Origin: Cymbomonas tetramitiformis
Lineage: Eukaryota > Chlorophyta > Pyramimonadophyceae > Pyramimonadales > Pyramimonadaceae
Direction: 5' to 3'
DNA: 13,777 bases
Assembly: GCA_001247695.2 (NCBI GenBank)
Contig: LGRX02034922.1
Coordinates: forward strand, 1 to 13,777
The notes under the pieces are model-generated. The model saw only the letters and a program-made list of their open reading frames with translations, was not told where the DNA came from and did not search any database. Positions 7,153 through 13,777 of this stretch are shown here, in pieces. The translations under genes and the position numbers were made by a program. Positions within the stretch are counted from its first letter, which is position 1. Each line of letters begins with the position of its first letter.

Positions 7153-7815
7153 CTATTGCTCAAACATATCAGGGCTAATAGTTGGCTCGGCGGGGTAAGG
7201 GGACTCAATACAGATCCTATTTTTATCGATCACACCATACTTGTTTCCAATAAGCTCTTTGAAGTACAGAATATAGCGAACGTCAAGCTCGGTCAGCCGA
7301 TCGGGTTGCAGCAAGAACTCTCGGCGCATGCACTCAGCGTCGAAGTCGATCTTCCTCTTCTCCGGCTCCTCGACAGCGATCACCGACCGAGCCGTATTTC
7401 CAGAGCCAAAGCTCGGGGTCGTCATGTGAACATGAACGTCTGGCGGCGGGGACTCAGCACGAGGCGGCGGGGTAAAAGCAGCTTTCCCCGCAGAGGCTTG
7501 CACTTGCAAGCCAAGATCGCTTGACACGCTTACAGTCTTGTTGAGTTTGGAGAGCTCTAAGCTCAACTCCGTGCGAAGGCTATCTTCGCGCGACTTAAAA
7601 TATGAAACTACTCCGCCGATCCGCCGCCATATCCACCACTCTGAGCACCAAGGACCCTCCCTAACAAACTCCTTAAGATCAGCAGCGTTGCCGTGCTTGC
7701 ACACAGCACCATGTTGATCGGGCTTGTAGTGATCTTCACCGGACTCCTTCTTTTCAGGGTTGACCGCCCATGCCAGCCAGTCCGGTTCTTCAGTTCGTTG
7801 ACGTTTGGGGGGCAT
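7153..7815 (-). CDS. Unknown 220-residue protein with nuclear-signal-like start and Trp-rich N-terminal half
   Basis: Starts at ATG 7815 (MPPKRQRTEEPDWLAW); six further codons are open upstream but lack ATG. Residues 1-8 carry a PPKRQR basic stretch that could be a nuclear signal. W13, W16, W56, W60, W61 and W63 make a Trp-rich N-terminal half. Residues ~73-97 form a likely amphipathic helix (REDSLRTELSLELSKLNKTV). ~114-134 is a Pro-rich linker (TPPPRAESPPP). ~152-205 is a charged helical C-terminal region with ELDVRYILYFKELIG. No catalytic motif or family is recognised. It is the last frame of a three-frame minus-strand cassette and is followed by AATAAA. A splice-like acceptor (TCTCGCAG) ends 7 nt upstream of the ATG. 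It could be a structural or accessory protein of an endogenous element, or an ordinary lineage-specific gene. Confidence 0.6.
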   Translation of the reverse strand: MPPKRQRTEEPDWLAWAVNPEKKESGEDHYKPDQHGAVCKHGNAADLKEFVREGPWCSEWWIWRRIGGVVSYFKSREDSLRTELSLELSKLNKTVSVSSDLGLQVQASAGKAAFTPPPRAESPPPDVHVHMTTPSFGSGNTARSVIAVEEPEKRKIDFDAECMRREFLLQPDRLTELDVRYILYFKELIGNKYGVIDKNRICIESPYPAEPTISPDMFEQ

Positions 7816-7822
7816 AGTGATC

Positions 7823-8219
7823 CTGCGAGACACACGGAAAACAACAGTGAGTAAACGTTAAAAAACGGGGATCTCTCGAAACTAACCCCCGGAAACTCCG
7901 CGCCCCGTTCCGGAACAGACCAGAGCCCGACCAAGGCGAGGGGTGCCAAGTAAAGCATGACGTCTTACACGGTATTACCCGAAGCGACATGACTGAAATA
8001 CTTATAACAGAGCCCATGATCCTTTTTATCTCGAGAGATCTTTCGCAAAAAGAAAACACAAGGAAATAAACAAGCAGATCAAGCACAGGCAGGCAGAACA
8101 GGTACAGATCAGGTTAAAAAAAGGCAGATCAAGTAGAAGCAAGAAGAACAGGTACAGATCAGGTTAAAAAAGGCAGATCAAGCAAAAGCAAGAAGATCAT
8201 GATAAAGAAAAAAGCTCAC
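7823..8219 (-). other. Putative 397-nt intron between cassette frames
   Basis: On the minus strand the donor AAAG/GTGAGC (exon end 8220) lies 2 nt after the TAA of the second frame, and the acceptor GTGTCTCGCAG/G (exon start 7822) lies just before ATG 7815. The interval is pyrimidine-rich on this strand, as introns often are. Joining gives TAA-AGG-ATC-ACT-ATG, so the frames stay in register across the junction with only the stop between them. It could be a 3'-UTR intron of frame 2, a 5'-UTR intron of frame 3, or spurious. RNA evidence is lacking. Confidence 0.35.
8074..8201. repeat. ~50-bp tandem repeat, 2.5 units
   Basis: GCAGATCAAG starts at 8074, 8124 and 8173, spacing 50 and 49 bp. Full units share AGAACAGGTACAGATCAGGT followed by an A-run. 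It is purine-rich on the plus strand and so gives pyrimidine tracts on the minus strand inside the putative intron. Confidence 0.9.
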
Positions 8220-8221
8220 CT

Positions 8222-8515
8222 TTAGCTCTTCTTACCCAGCAAACCTGCCAAGATCCCGCCTCCCCCTGACTTATTATAACCAGTGGGGCTTGACGGTCGC
8301 AGAGGGGGTGTGGGCGTAAGAAGGCTATCAGCAGCTGCGATCGCCTCAGCCTCCCGTTCAGCCTTAGCAACCCTCCGCCTAGCAAGTCGTTCCTCGATTT
8401 CCTCGTCAGTCATATCAGACAAGGGCTTGTTCTCTATGGCGTATTCGTTTGTGAGCTGTGCTTTTGCCAACTCCTGGATCGCTCGCTGCGCATGCATGTG
8501 TTCGACCAGCTTCAT
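8222..8515 (-). CDS. Small helical protein with Gly-rich tail, unrecognised (cassette frame 2)
   Basis: 97 residues from the first in-frame ATG (MKLVEHMHAQ) to TAA at 8224-8222. The frame is open 13 codons further up, to the TAG that ends frame 1. Residues ~1-65 are strongly helical and charged (MTDEEIEERLARRRVAKAEREAEAIAAAD), suggesting a coiled coil or helical scaffold. They are followed by a Pro/Ser linker (LTPTPPLRPSSPTG) and a Gly-rich hydrophobic tail (GGGGILAGLLGKKS). No enzyme motif is present. Being in register with frame 1, it may instead be the C-terminal half of one ~198-residue protein interrupted by a nonsense codon. A second donor-like GTAAGA lies at 8235. Confidence 0.5.
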   Translation of the reverse strand: MKLVEHMHAQRAIQELAKAQLTNEYAIENKPLSDMTDEEIEERLARRRVAKAEREAEAIAAADSLLTPTPPLRPSSPTGYNKSGGGGILAGLLGKKS

Positions 8516-8554
8516 GCCCTCCTCTGGGTTAACATGTTGCAAAATACTGCCTAA

Positions 8555-8557
8555 CTA
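8555..8557 (-). other. In-frame TAG separating cassette frames 1 and 2
   Basis: Minus-strand reading ...AAC CCC CAC TAG TTA GGC AGT ATT... keeps one frame from 8818 to 8222 with only this stop. The LINE ORF in the same window encodes all its Gln with CAA/CAG and needs no recoding, so a global code change is unlikely. The base after TAG is T, with no obvious CARYYA read-through context. Confidence 0.8.
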
Positions 8558-8818
8558 GTGGGGGTTGGGTTTCAAAGGGATCTCATAGACTGTGTGGCAA
8601 TATTCTATCCTGACTGTAGTTGTGTATATGGCTGACGGGTAACTTTTTGCCCATGCTTCGATCGAACCCGGGGCGCCTTGACCTACAAACTTCGGACAGG
8701 GATGCTCGGCTTGCTGTTGAAACACGTACGCCTGGAGTGTGTGCAGGAGAGGTTTCGCCTTTTCTTTCCTACGTTCATATTCTTCAGCGGAAATGTTTAC
8801 ACTTTCACAGCGCTCCAT
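8555..8818 (-). CDS. Small protein of unknown family (cassette frame 1)
   Basis: 87 residues from ATG 8818 (MERCESVNISAEEYERRKEK) to TAG 8557-8555; the frame is open upstream but without ATG. It has a charged helical N-terminus followed by LLHTLQAYVFQQQ and a beta-like C-terminal part (SAIYTTTVRIEYCHTVYEI). No family was recognised. The TAG is followed in the same frame by LGSILQHVNPEEG and frame 2. The chain could be a pseudogene with one nonsense change, a read-through pair, two separate genes, or a gene with a small intron at ACTAG/TTAG. AT-rich sequence at about 8870-8900 could hold a TATA-like element 50-80 nt upstream. Confidence 0.45.
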   Translation of the reverse strand: MERCESVNISAEEYERRKEKAKPLLHTLQAYVFQQQAEHPCPKFVGQGAPGSIEAWAKSYPSAIYTTTVRIEYCHTVYEIPLKPNPH

Positions 8819-9040
8819 TGTGAGGTTTGGCGGCGGTACAGGCAAGGAGGTTGTTGGGATTTACCTTGGAATTTACTTTACTATTTTTAAAATTATTGTA
8901 GTGAACGTACGGGGAAACTGTAATAAACATTAATTGACGAATGACAAGCGTCGAAATTGATTGAGCGACGGCAGATGACGACATTATGTTATCTTATCGC
9001 GATAACACGCGTGTCTATTGGGTGTTCCCTCGAAGTTAAG

Positions 9041-9300
9041 ATATTCTTTAATGACAGTTTTGGTTTTAGGCGTGCCAGGTCGATTCTTGGGGTGCCAAAC
9101 CGGATTTTCAACTGCCAGACCGGATTTTCGAATGCCAGATTGGATTTTCGACAGCCAGACCGGATTTTCGACAGCCATACCGGATTGTCGAATGCCAGAC
9201 CGGATTTTCGACTGCCAGACCGGATTTTCGACTGCCAGATTGGATTTTTGTTTGCCAGCTCTGATTTTAGAGTGCTGGCTCGATTTTTCGCGTGACAGTC
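9041..9300. repeat. 20-bp tandem array, 13 units
   Basis: Units of exactly 20 bp with no indels. The central units (9101-9240) are close to CGGATTTTCGACTGCCAGAC. Units at both edges diverge while keeping GATTTT and TGCCAG or TGACAG. This centre-to-edge decay is typical of unequal exchange. The array lies about 220 bp upstream of the ATG of cassette frame 1. Three overlapping plus-strand frames and one minus-strand frame through it are repeat artefacts, since 20 bp steps through all frames. Confidence 0.95.
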
Positions 9301-9373
9301 AAACGCGCACGCGATGAATTCAGTTCGATTATAAATATATATATTTATAAAAATATAAAGTTAAAAAAAAAGA
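9301..9373. other. AT-rich spacer
   Basis: Sequence such as TTATAAATATATATATTTAT followed by an A-run separates the 20-bp array from the 400-bp dimer. It could melt or bend easily; no gene. Confidence 0.6.
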
Positions 9374-9770
9374 TATGAGAGAATGTGAGAGAATGTGAGA
9401 GAATAACATAAATTAACATTTATTTATTTAAATAAAAGGTAATGAGTAGTAGGGTAATGGGTTGTTTTAAAAAGTATTTCAAAGGAAGAAAAGTATTTTT
9501 GTAGAATAAATTTTATGAAATAGAAAATGTTTTTAAAAATGTCCATTACTCGTTACCCGGTACCCTATTCGTTTATTAAATACGCATTTTTACCGAGATG
9601 ACCGAGACAATGCTATTTCCGCGATTTATGACGTAATTCTCACTTAATTCCTCGAAACCCAAACCCCAAACCCTTAACCTGCTGAAATTTTGGGGGGTCA
9701 ACGTAGGGGACCCCCCATTGTCGATTAAATCGGCAAATTTTGATTTTTGTGACCCCTAGACACCCCCACA
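9374..9770. repeat. ~400-bp repeat, copy 1
   Basis: First copy of a head-to-tail dimer. In order it has TATGAGAGAATGTGAGAG; GTAATGAGTAGTAGGG (9438-9461), which is roughly inverted relative to CCATTACTCGTTACCCGGTA (9543-9562); telomere-like C/A tracts (9655-9676); a hairpin GGGGGGTC/GACCCCCC (9692-9699, 9709-9716); and CCCCTAGACACCCCC. No coding frame spans it. Confidence 0.93.
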
Positions 9771-10169
9771 TATGAGGGAATATGAGGGAATGTGAGAGAT
9801 TAACATAAAATTACTTAACTTTTTATATATATTTATTTATATAAAAAGTAAGGGGTAGTAGGGTAATGGGTTGTTTATAAAAGTATATCAAAGGAAGAAA
9901 AGTATTTTTGTATAATAAGTTTTATGATTTAAAAAATATTTTTTTAAATGCCCATTACTCGCTACCCGGTACCCTATTTTATTAACGAATACGCATTTGA
10001 ACTAAATTACGATTTCTGACGTAATTCTCACGTAATTTCTCGAACCTAAACCCTAAACCCAGAACCTAATCCCTAAACCTACTGAAATTCGGGGGGTCGA
10101 CGAAGGGGACCCCCACCGGCGATGAAATCGGCAAAATTTAATTTTTGTGGCCCCTAGACACCCCCCTCA
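9771..10169. repeat. ~400-bp repeat, copy 2
   Basis: Diverged second copy, offset 397-409 bp from copy 1 because of small indels. It preserves the AGGGTAATGGGTTG block (9860), the CCCATTACTCGCTACCCGGT block, a better telomere-like run (CCTAAACCCTAAACCC, 10045-10060) and the hairpin GGGGGTC/GACCCCC (10092-10098, 10108-10114). The conserved order shows a true duplication, not convergent low complexity. Confidence 0.93.
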
Positions 10170-10187
10170 GACCCCCGCAGACCCCCG

Positions 10188-10203
10188 ATGACAGGGCTGT
10201 CAT
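10188..10203. repeat. 16-bp palindrome ATGACAGGGCTGTCAT
   Basis: Seven-base arms ATGACAG/CTGTCAT around GG, right after a CAGACCCCCG duplication that closes the 400-bp dimer. A further ATGACAGGACAG follows near 10252. The TGACA words echo the TGTCA array at 5720-5790. Confidence 0.85.
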
Positions 10204-11882
10204 AATTTCAAATCGGATAGCCAAAGTTAGTCAATGATAGCCAATGATAAAATGACAGGACAGTACAGCGGAGGTTTCCTCGGTGCAACCCGGGGTAATA
10301 CAGTACTCTTGAGCTGCACAACTTAAACTGGTCCGTTTATTTTTAACAGTGGCAATTTTCCGAATCTGACAGTCGATGTACGATTCCAGAGATCAAAATA
10401 CGATGCATTCCTTCGTCGCTCCCAAGGAATCTCTTCGGACCTTCCGATGTTCCCGATCTAAAAACATTGGACGGCTCAACTTTAGTTGGGCACCCCTACA
10501 GTACTCTATGTCTATCTCCAAAAAACGCCGATCCTGTCGTCTCATCTGTGCCTTCATCCTCCACATAGCTCTCGCATACCCTGTTACAAGCGACGAAGAG
10601 ATTTTGTTTTTGAAAAGTATACAGAGATGCAGAAAACTTCCGTATATATCATGCCACGTGCTTCCGCTCAAACGTTACGGCACGCAAGAATCCGAAATGG
10701 CTTCAGTCAGATCAAAGTTTTGAAATCGGCTGCGACGTCCAACCAGTTGTCTATGTTGAGCACGTCCGTCGCAAGGTTTGTTTACGTCGATACTGTTCGC
10801 CAAACTTTAACCGACGCATTTGGAAGTGCGAACAGAGAGGCCTAGATAACTTTGCACGGGATGCCACTACAGGTTGAGCAGCAACCGCACGTACCGGCCA
10901 AGTTGTAGTATCGTTCCTCAGGTGCGCAGGTCCCCGAACGTGTCATTCTCTTTTTGACTGCCCAACCTTGATGGAATTTTGTGTTGGATATACTTACACG
11001 GACTAAGACCATTAATCTAGCTCAATAAGGGAACAGCTTGTCGTCCCCAAAATTTGAGCAGTTTGTTTGTGGCGCCGTGTCTTCCGCTTTTGGTTTGTGG
11101 AACCTCGACCGATCCTTAACTATGCGAGGAATTGATACAGTCGCTTTGAGGAACCATGCCATTCTTATTCATAGATATTGCGTTTTGGAAAGCTGATATT
11201 CGCTGCACATCCGCTGTTCCTTAGGCGAACTCTAATATTGAGGCGTCCACCGAAGAAACAGGGGAGAAAGACGTTGACGTGCAGAAAGAGGTACCTCCCT
11301 CACCCACCGCGACCGCTTTGACTTTTCAGAAGTGAAGCACACCACCGATTATTCGATGCACAGTTTTGAAGTGCAAGACTTTGGGTGCAACAGTTTACCA
11401 TGGCAACACTGTGACCTCATCCAAACAACCTCTCCTTGGAGGACCGTAGAGTAGTTAACGCCACCGTGGTAATTTACCATCTCTACGGTTACATCCAGCA
11501 CGACCTTGCAGGATATCAAGCACTTTTCGTGTTACTGTTTGTTTTTGTGCTTCTGCCTCAGGACGGGTGTATCCTTGTGTACTTGGGGAAGTGGGTGTAT
11601 TTATGCCTGCTGCCTGCCACTTCGTTTATCCGTTCTATTCTCCACTGCAACAGACACAATCTCGAGAAGTCTGGAGTGAACTACCGTTTCACCTGCAAGA
11701 TATCGTTTATTTTTCCTTTGCCAAAGCCATATTTACTTGTCTTGCAAACTTTCCCGAAACTATTTGTGTAATCCTATAGTGGGGAAGTTACCTTAGGTGT
11801 TTTAGCACACCGCTGCGCACACTCTATACGTGGTATGTAACGTACACGTTAGTTTCCCGTTCCAAAACCCTAACCAAACGCC
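10204..11882. other. Unassigned sequence with no convincing gene
   Basis: Short frames exist: plus 10376-10723, plus 10486-10845 and minus 10393-10671 overlap each other, and a hydrophobic plus frame at 11436-11771 has only a TTG start. None shows a domain, conserved motif or supporting signal. The sub-frame beginning MPRASAQTLRHARIRNGFS (near 10650) is the most protein-like but remains unsupported. The region may hold exons that cannot be seen without transcripts. Confidence 0.45.
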
Positions 11883-12263
11883 ATGGCGAAACGCCATAAG
11901 GTACGGTGCCTCTGCATACGCTTTTTTCTGGAGGGACCCTGGTTCCTCCCAAAAGATTCCTTCGTCGCCTCGTAAAGGGTAGCCTGATGTGGCGTGTGAT
12001 CCGCGGTGCAGTTAAAGAAAGCGGCATCCAAGACTGCCACGACCTTTGCGCCCGTGGCTAAGAAAGGGAAGGTAAGCGTTCTTTCACGACCGGTGCTGTC
12101 TGGGGACGCTCGGTATTACTTGCAGCAGGTCCTTATTTTAAATAACTGCACCATATCTGCTATCTCTATTAGAAATTTTGCCACGCATCTTTTTCCCCAA
12201 GTGTTCGGCGATACTTTTATCTACTCAGGCCAAAGGTTGCAACACATTCTCCGCTCCTGGTAG
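11883..12263 (+). CDS. Tentative small spliced gene with basic N-terminus
   Basis: ATG 11883 lies in a good Kozak context (ACGCCATGG). Unspliced, the frame stops after 30 codons. A donor AAG/GTACGG at 11901 and an acceptor GGTGCAG at 12005-12011 would join MAKRHK to LKKAASKTATTFAPVAKKGK in phase, giving a Lys/Ala/Thr-rich start like a nuclear tail. A second donor AAG/GTAAGC follows at 12072, with acceptors CTTGCAG (12125) or CAG (12128). Skipping 54 nt keeps the frame, which ends at TAG 12263 (QHILRSW). The family is unknown. The first acceptor lacks a pyrimidine tract. This is a model, not a demonstrated gene. Confidence 0.2.
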
Positions 12264-12333
12264 CACTTGGTGCAAGACCTGCTGCAGCCTCCAGAAGCGC
12301 TTCACAGCAGCCTCCAGAAGCACATTCGTCTCC
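12264..12333. repeat. Small direct repeat CAGCCTCCAGAAGC
   Basis: GCAGCCTCCAGAAGC occurs twice about 25 bp apart (near 12284 and 12308), leading into the 53-bp repeat. No gene. Confidence 0.7.
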
Positions 12334-12470
12334 TGGCCTTCCGCCGTAGCAGCTTCATGTCCGCCTGAAGAAACATATTCAGTTAGTGGCCTTTTGCCGT
12401 GCCAGCTTCACGGCGGCCTGAGGAAGCCCAATCAGTGACCGGTCTTTTGGGAGCAGCTTGCACATCTGGC
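12334..12470. repeat. 53-bp degenerate tandem repeat
   Basis: Copies begin at 12334 and 12387 with TGGCCTT, GCCGT, CAGCTTCA, GCCTGA-GAA and TCAGT in the same order. A poorer third copy (GGTCTTTTGG, GCAGCTTGCAC) begins near 12440. Open frames on both strands across it show no family. Confidence 0.8.
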
Positions 12471-13287
12471 GTGAGCCACATGCCCGCTTGCTGCGCCAGC
12501 ACTGGAAACCTTTCAGGCGCATTTTTACGTCCATTCTTCGACTTTCACACTTAGCCTTAAATATTGTTTCGTATCGCAGAACCCGGCCTACAAGGGCAGC
12601 CTGCTCTATACCATTTTCGAGGTGCGCCAACACCGTATATCGAAATGATTCATACTCTAGTCACAAGTGAAGTGTTTGTGCGAAGCGGTAGCCACTATGC
12701 TGCCCTCTCGGAGAAGCCGATGATTTTGGAAAAGTCGCCTCCGAGAAGGCGGGCGTGTAGATAATTTGTTGGGCAAGTTCCCAGCCCCGCGCTTACCAGC
12801 TGTCTCATATGACCTCATAAAACAGCTTCGTTGGTTGGTGTATGGGCATTGATGCTGAATTTTAGCGAGCTTTTGGAGAAATTTAAGTGTTTTTCTTTGG
12901 AGGGGTTGACTTTAGCAAGGCTACTATATATGGGCGCTATGCAGTGAAGCCAATCAGTGTTTCGTGCCTAGCAGGTCCAAGCATACCTTGCGGTGGTGGT
13001 CGGCGGTTTGTTGGCATTCAACGTAATTTACCCTTCGGACGAGCCTAACATCGCTCGCCTGCTCGGCATGTGGTCTATCTGGTGAGACGCTTGCTTGATG
13101 CATGCCTGCTTTGCTTTAGTTTCATATGTCATACCGACCTGGCGTCACTCGCCTTTTGCGCCCTTGATTCCACCTTGAGGTGTGTACAACTAGGCGTGTC
13201 GCAGCCTAAGATCCTAAGAAGTTGCCTCAGAAGTTGCGCAAGCCGTCCCTCCGTCTGCGAAGCTGAATACATATCCCGCAGTCGCTG
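12471..13287. other. Unassigned sequence
   Basis: No supported gene. Frames of 60-93 codons on both strands (such as plus 13070-13351 and minus 13129-13401) are Cys- or Ser-rich and overlap one another, which suggests chance. No clear repeats or RNA genes were seen. Confidence 0.4.
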
Positions 13288-13344
13288 TGGCAAACACCAT
13301 TCCCTCTGGCAAGCATCATTCCCTTTGGTCAACATCCGCTTAGG
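13288..13344. repeat. 19-bp tandem repeat, 3 units
   Basis: TGGCAAACACCATTCCCTC (13288-13306), TGGCAAGCATCATTCCCTT (13307-13325) and a decayed TGGTCAACATCC unit from 13326. The period is exact. Confidence 0.8.
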
Positions 13345-13663
13345 CTTATGAAGCCACACTTTGGGTGTCGTAAGCATTCCGACATGCATACTGAAATCCA
13401 CTTATATACGCCTATCTCACTTCGTCAAGCATCCCAAGGTTAAAAAGCTTCCAGACTTACACCCACTTTCACCTAAGTAAACATTCATAGGGGTACTATG
13501 GAGCTCGAGAGATCTGCAATTGTCACCTCGGCGACCGCTCCGAGATCTATTCTGAACCTCACAAACCCGTCATTCTATTTTGATAAGTCATCACAAGCTT
13601 GTAAGGGTTCTTGAGTACTTTCCCCATTTTCTTTCATTATCTCTCGGGGTATTATGAAGCTCA
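13345..13663. other. Unassigned sequence with a spaced direct repeat
   Basis: GGGGTACTATGGAGCTC (13490-13506) and GGGGTATTATGAAGCTC (13646-13662) are in direct orientation 156 bp apart, two differences in 17. This suggests an older, longer repeat leading into the 55-bp array. No gene is supported. Confidence 0.55.
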
Positions 13664-13777
13664 CATACACGTCCCAAGCTCACCTCGCTCCCTATCCCTG
13701 GGCCAATAGTGGAGGTCGCATACACGTCCCAAGCTCACCTGGGGCCCTGTTCCTAGGCCAATAGTGGAGGTCGCATA
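13664..13777. repeat. 55-bp tandem repeat cut by the right edge
   Basis: Copies at 13664-13718 and 13719-13773 share CATACACGTCCCAAGCTCAC at their starts and GGCCAATAGTGGAGGTCG at their ends, with a variable middle. The next CATA at 13774 begins a third unit, so the array continues to the right. CCAAT occurs once per unit (GGCCAATAG), a CCAAT-box-like word, but a promoter role is not shown. Confidence 0.9.

Noticed and set aside
8640..8680. Possible tRNA B-box on the minus strand (GGGTTCGATCG)
   Set aside because: It does not end in the required CC, and no acceptor stem or A-box is found around it; it lies within cassette frame 1.
355..8818. Ciliate-like recoding of TAG/TAA as Gln to join the interrupted frames
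   Set aside because: The 1203-codon LINE frame contains dozens of Gln, all CAA/CAG, and no in-frame TAA/TAG, so the host code appears standard.
9041..9300. CRISPR-like array
   Set aside because: Units are contiguous 20-bp repeats with no unique spacers, and the context is eukaryotic.
8957..9317. Plus-strand frames with repeated DFRxPDRIFD-like peptides and a minus-strand counterpart
   Set aside because: All cross the 20-bp array in several frames at once, as expected for a 20-bp period with no stop in the unit; no ATG context or domain.
11436..11771. Hydrophobic plus-strand 111-codon frame resembling a membrane protein
   Set aside because: TTG start only, T-rich DNA explains the Leu/Phe/Val bias, and no supporting signals were seen.

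Overview
The window looks like nuclear DNA of a eukaryote. The evidence is a long APE-type LINE reverse transcriptase frame, many micro- and minisatellite arrays, low coding density, GT..AG splice-like sites and a canonical AATAAA just after one reading frame. Two blocks carry CCCTAAA-like telomeric heptamers, which would suit a plant- or alga-like host, but the sequence does not fix the species. No bacterial operon, rRNA, tRNA or CRISPR array was found.

Left part (1-4340): a 28-bp minisatellite of about 17 units runs off the left edge. It directly abuts the 3' side of a minus-strand non-LTR retrotransposon. The element has an open 3.6-kb frame with the C-terminal part of an AP-like endonuclease, an unusually long linker and a full RT palm (LDLKQAFD, GVPQGEVLSPL, FCDD). 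It is a damaged copy: the 5' endonuclease part is cut by an in-frame TAG, key endonuclease residues are changed, and the 3' end is lost into the minisatellite, which supplies a spurious Cys-rich tail.

Middle (4340-10200): an intergenic stretch with small tandem repeats (22-bp, 43-bp, 9-bp TGTCATAC) leads to an accessory-looking block. That block contains two clusters of GC-rich hairpins (6299-6492 and 6968-7148), an orphan plus-strand frame between them, and a compact minus-strand cassette (8818 to 7153). The cassette has three frames of unknown family. Frames 1 and 2 are in register and separated only by a TAG. Frame 2 is followed by a splice-like donor whose joining to frame 3 would also keep register. 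Frame 3 ends 27 nt before an AATAAA. Upstream of the cassette is a 20-bp x 13 tandem array, then a head-to-tail dimer of a ~400-bp unit with conserved hairpins and telomere-like tracts.

Right part (10200-13777): mostly unassigned sequence with no recognisable protein family. There is one weak candidate for a small spliced plus-strand gene with a basic N-terminus (11883-12263), several degenerate tandem repeats, and a 55-bp repeat running off the right edge.

The parts do not form a recognisable pathway. The most interesting leads are the minus-strand cassette with its hairpins and upstream array, and the LINE with its long endonuclease-RT spacer.
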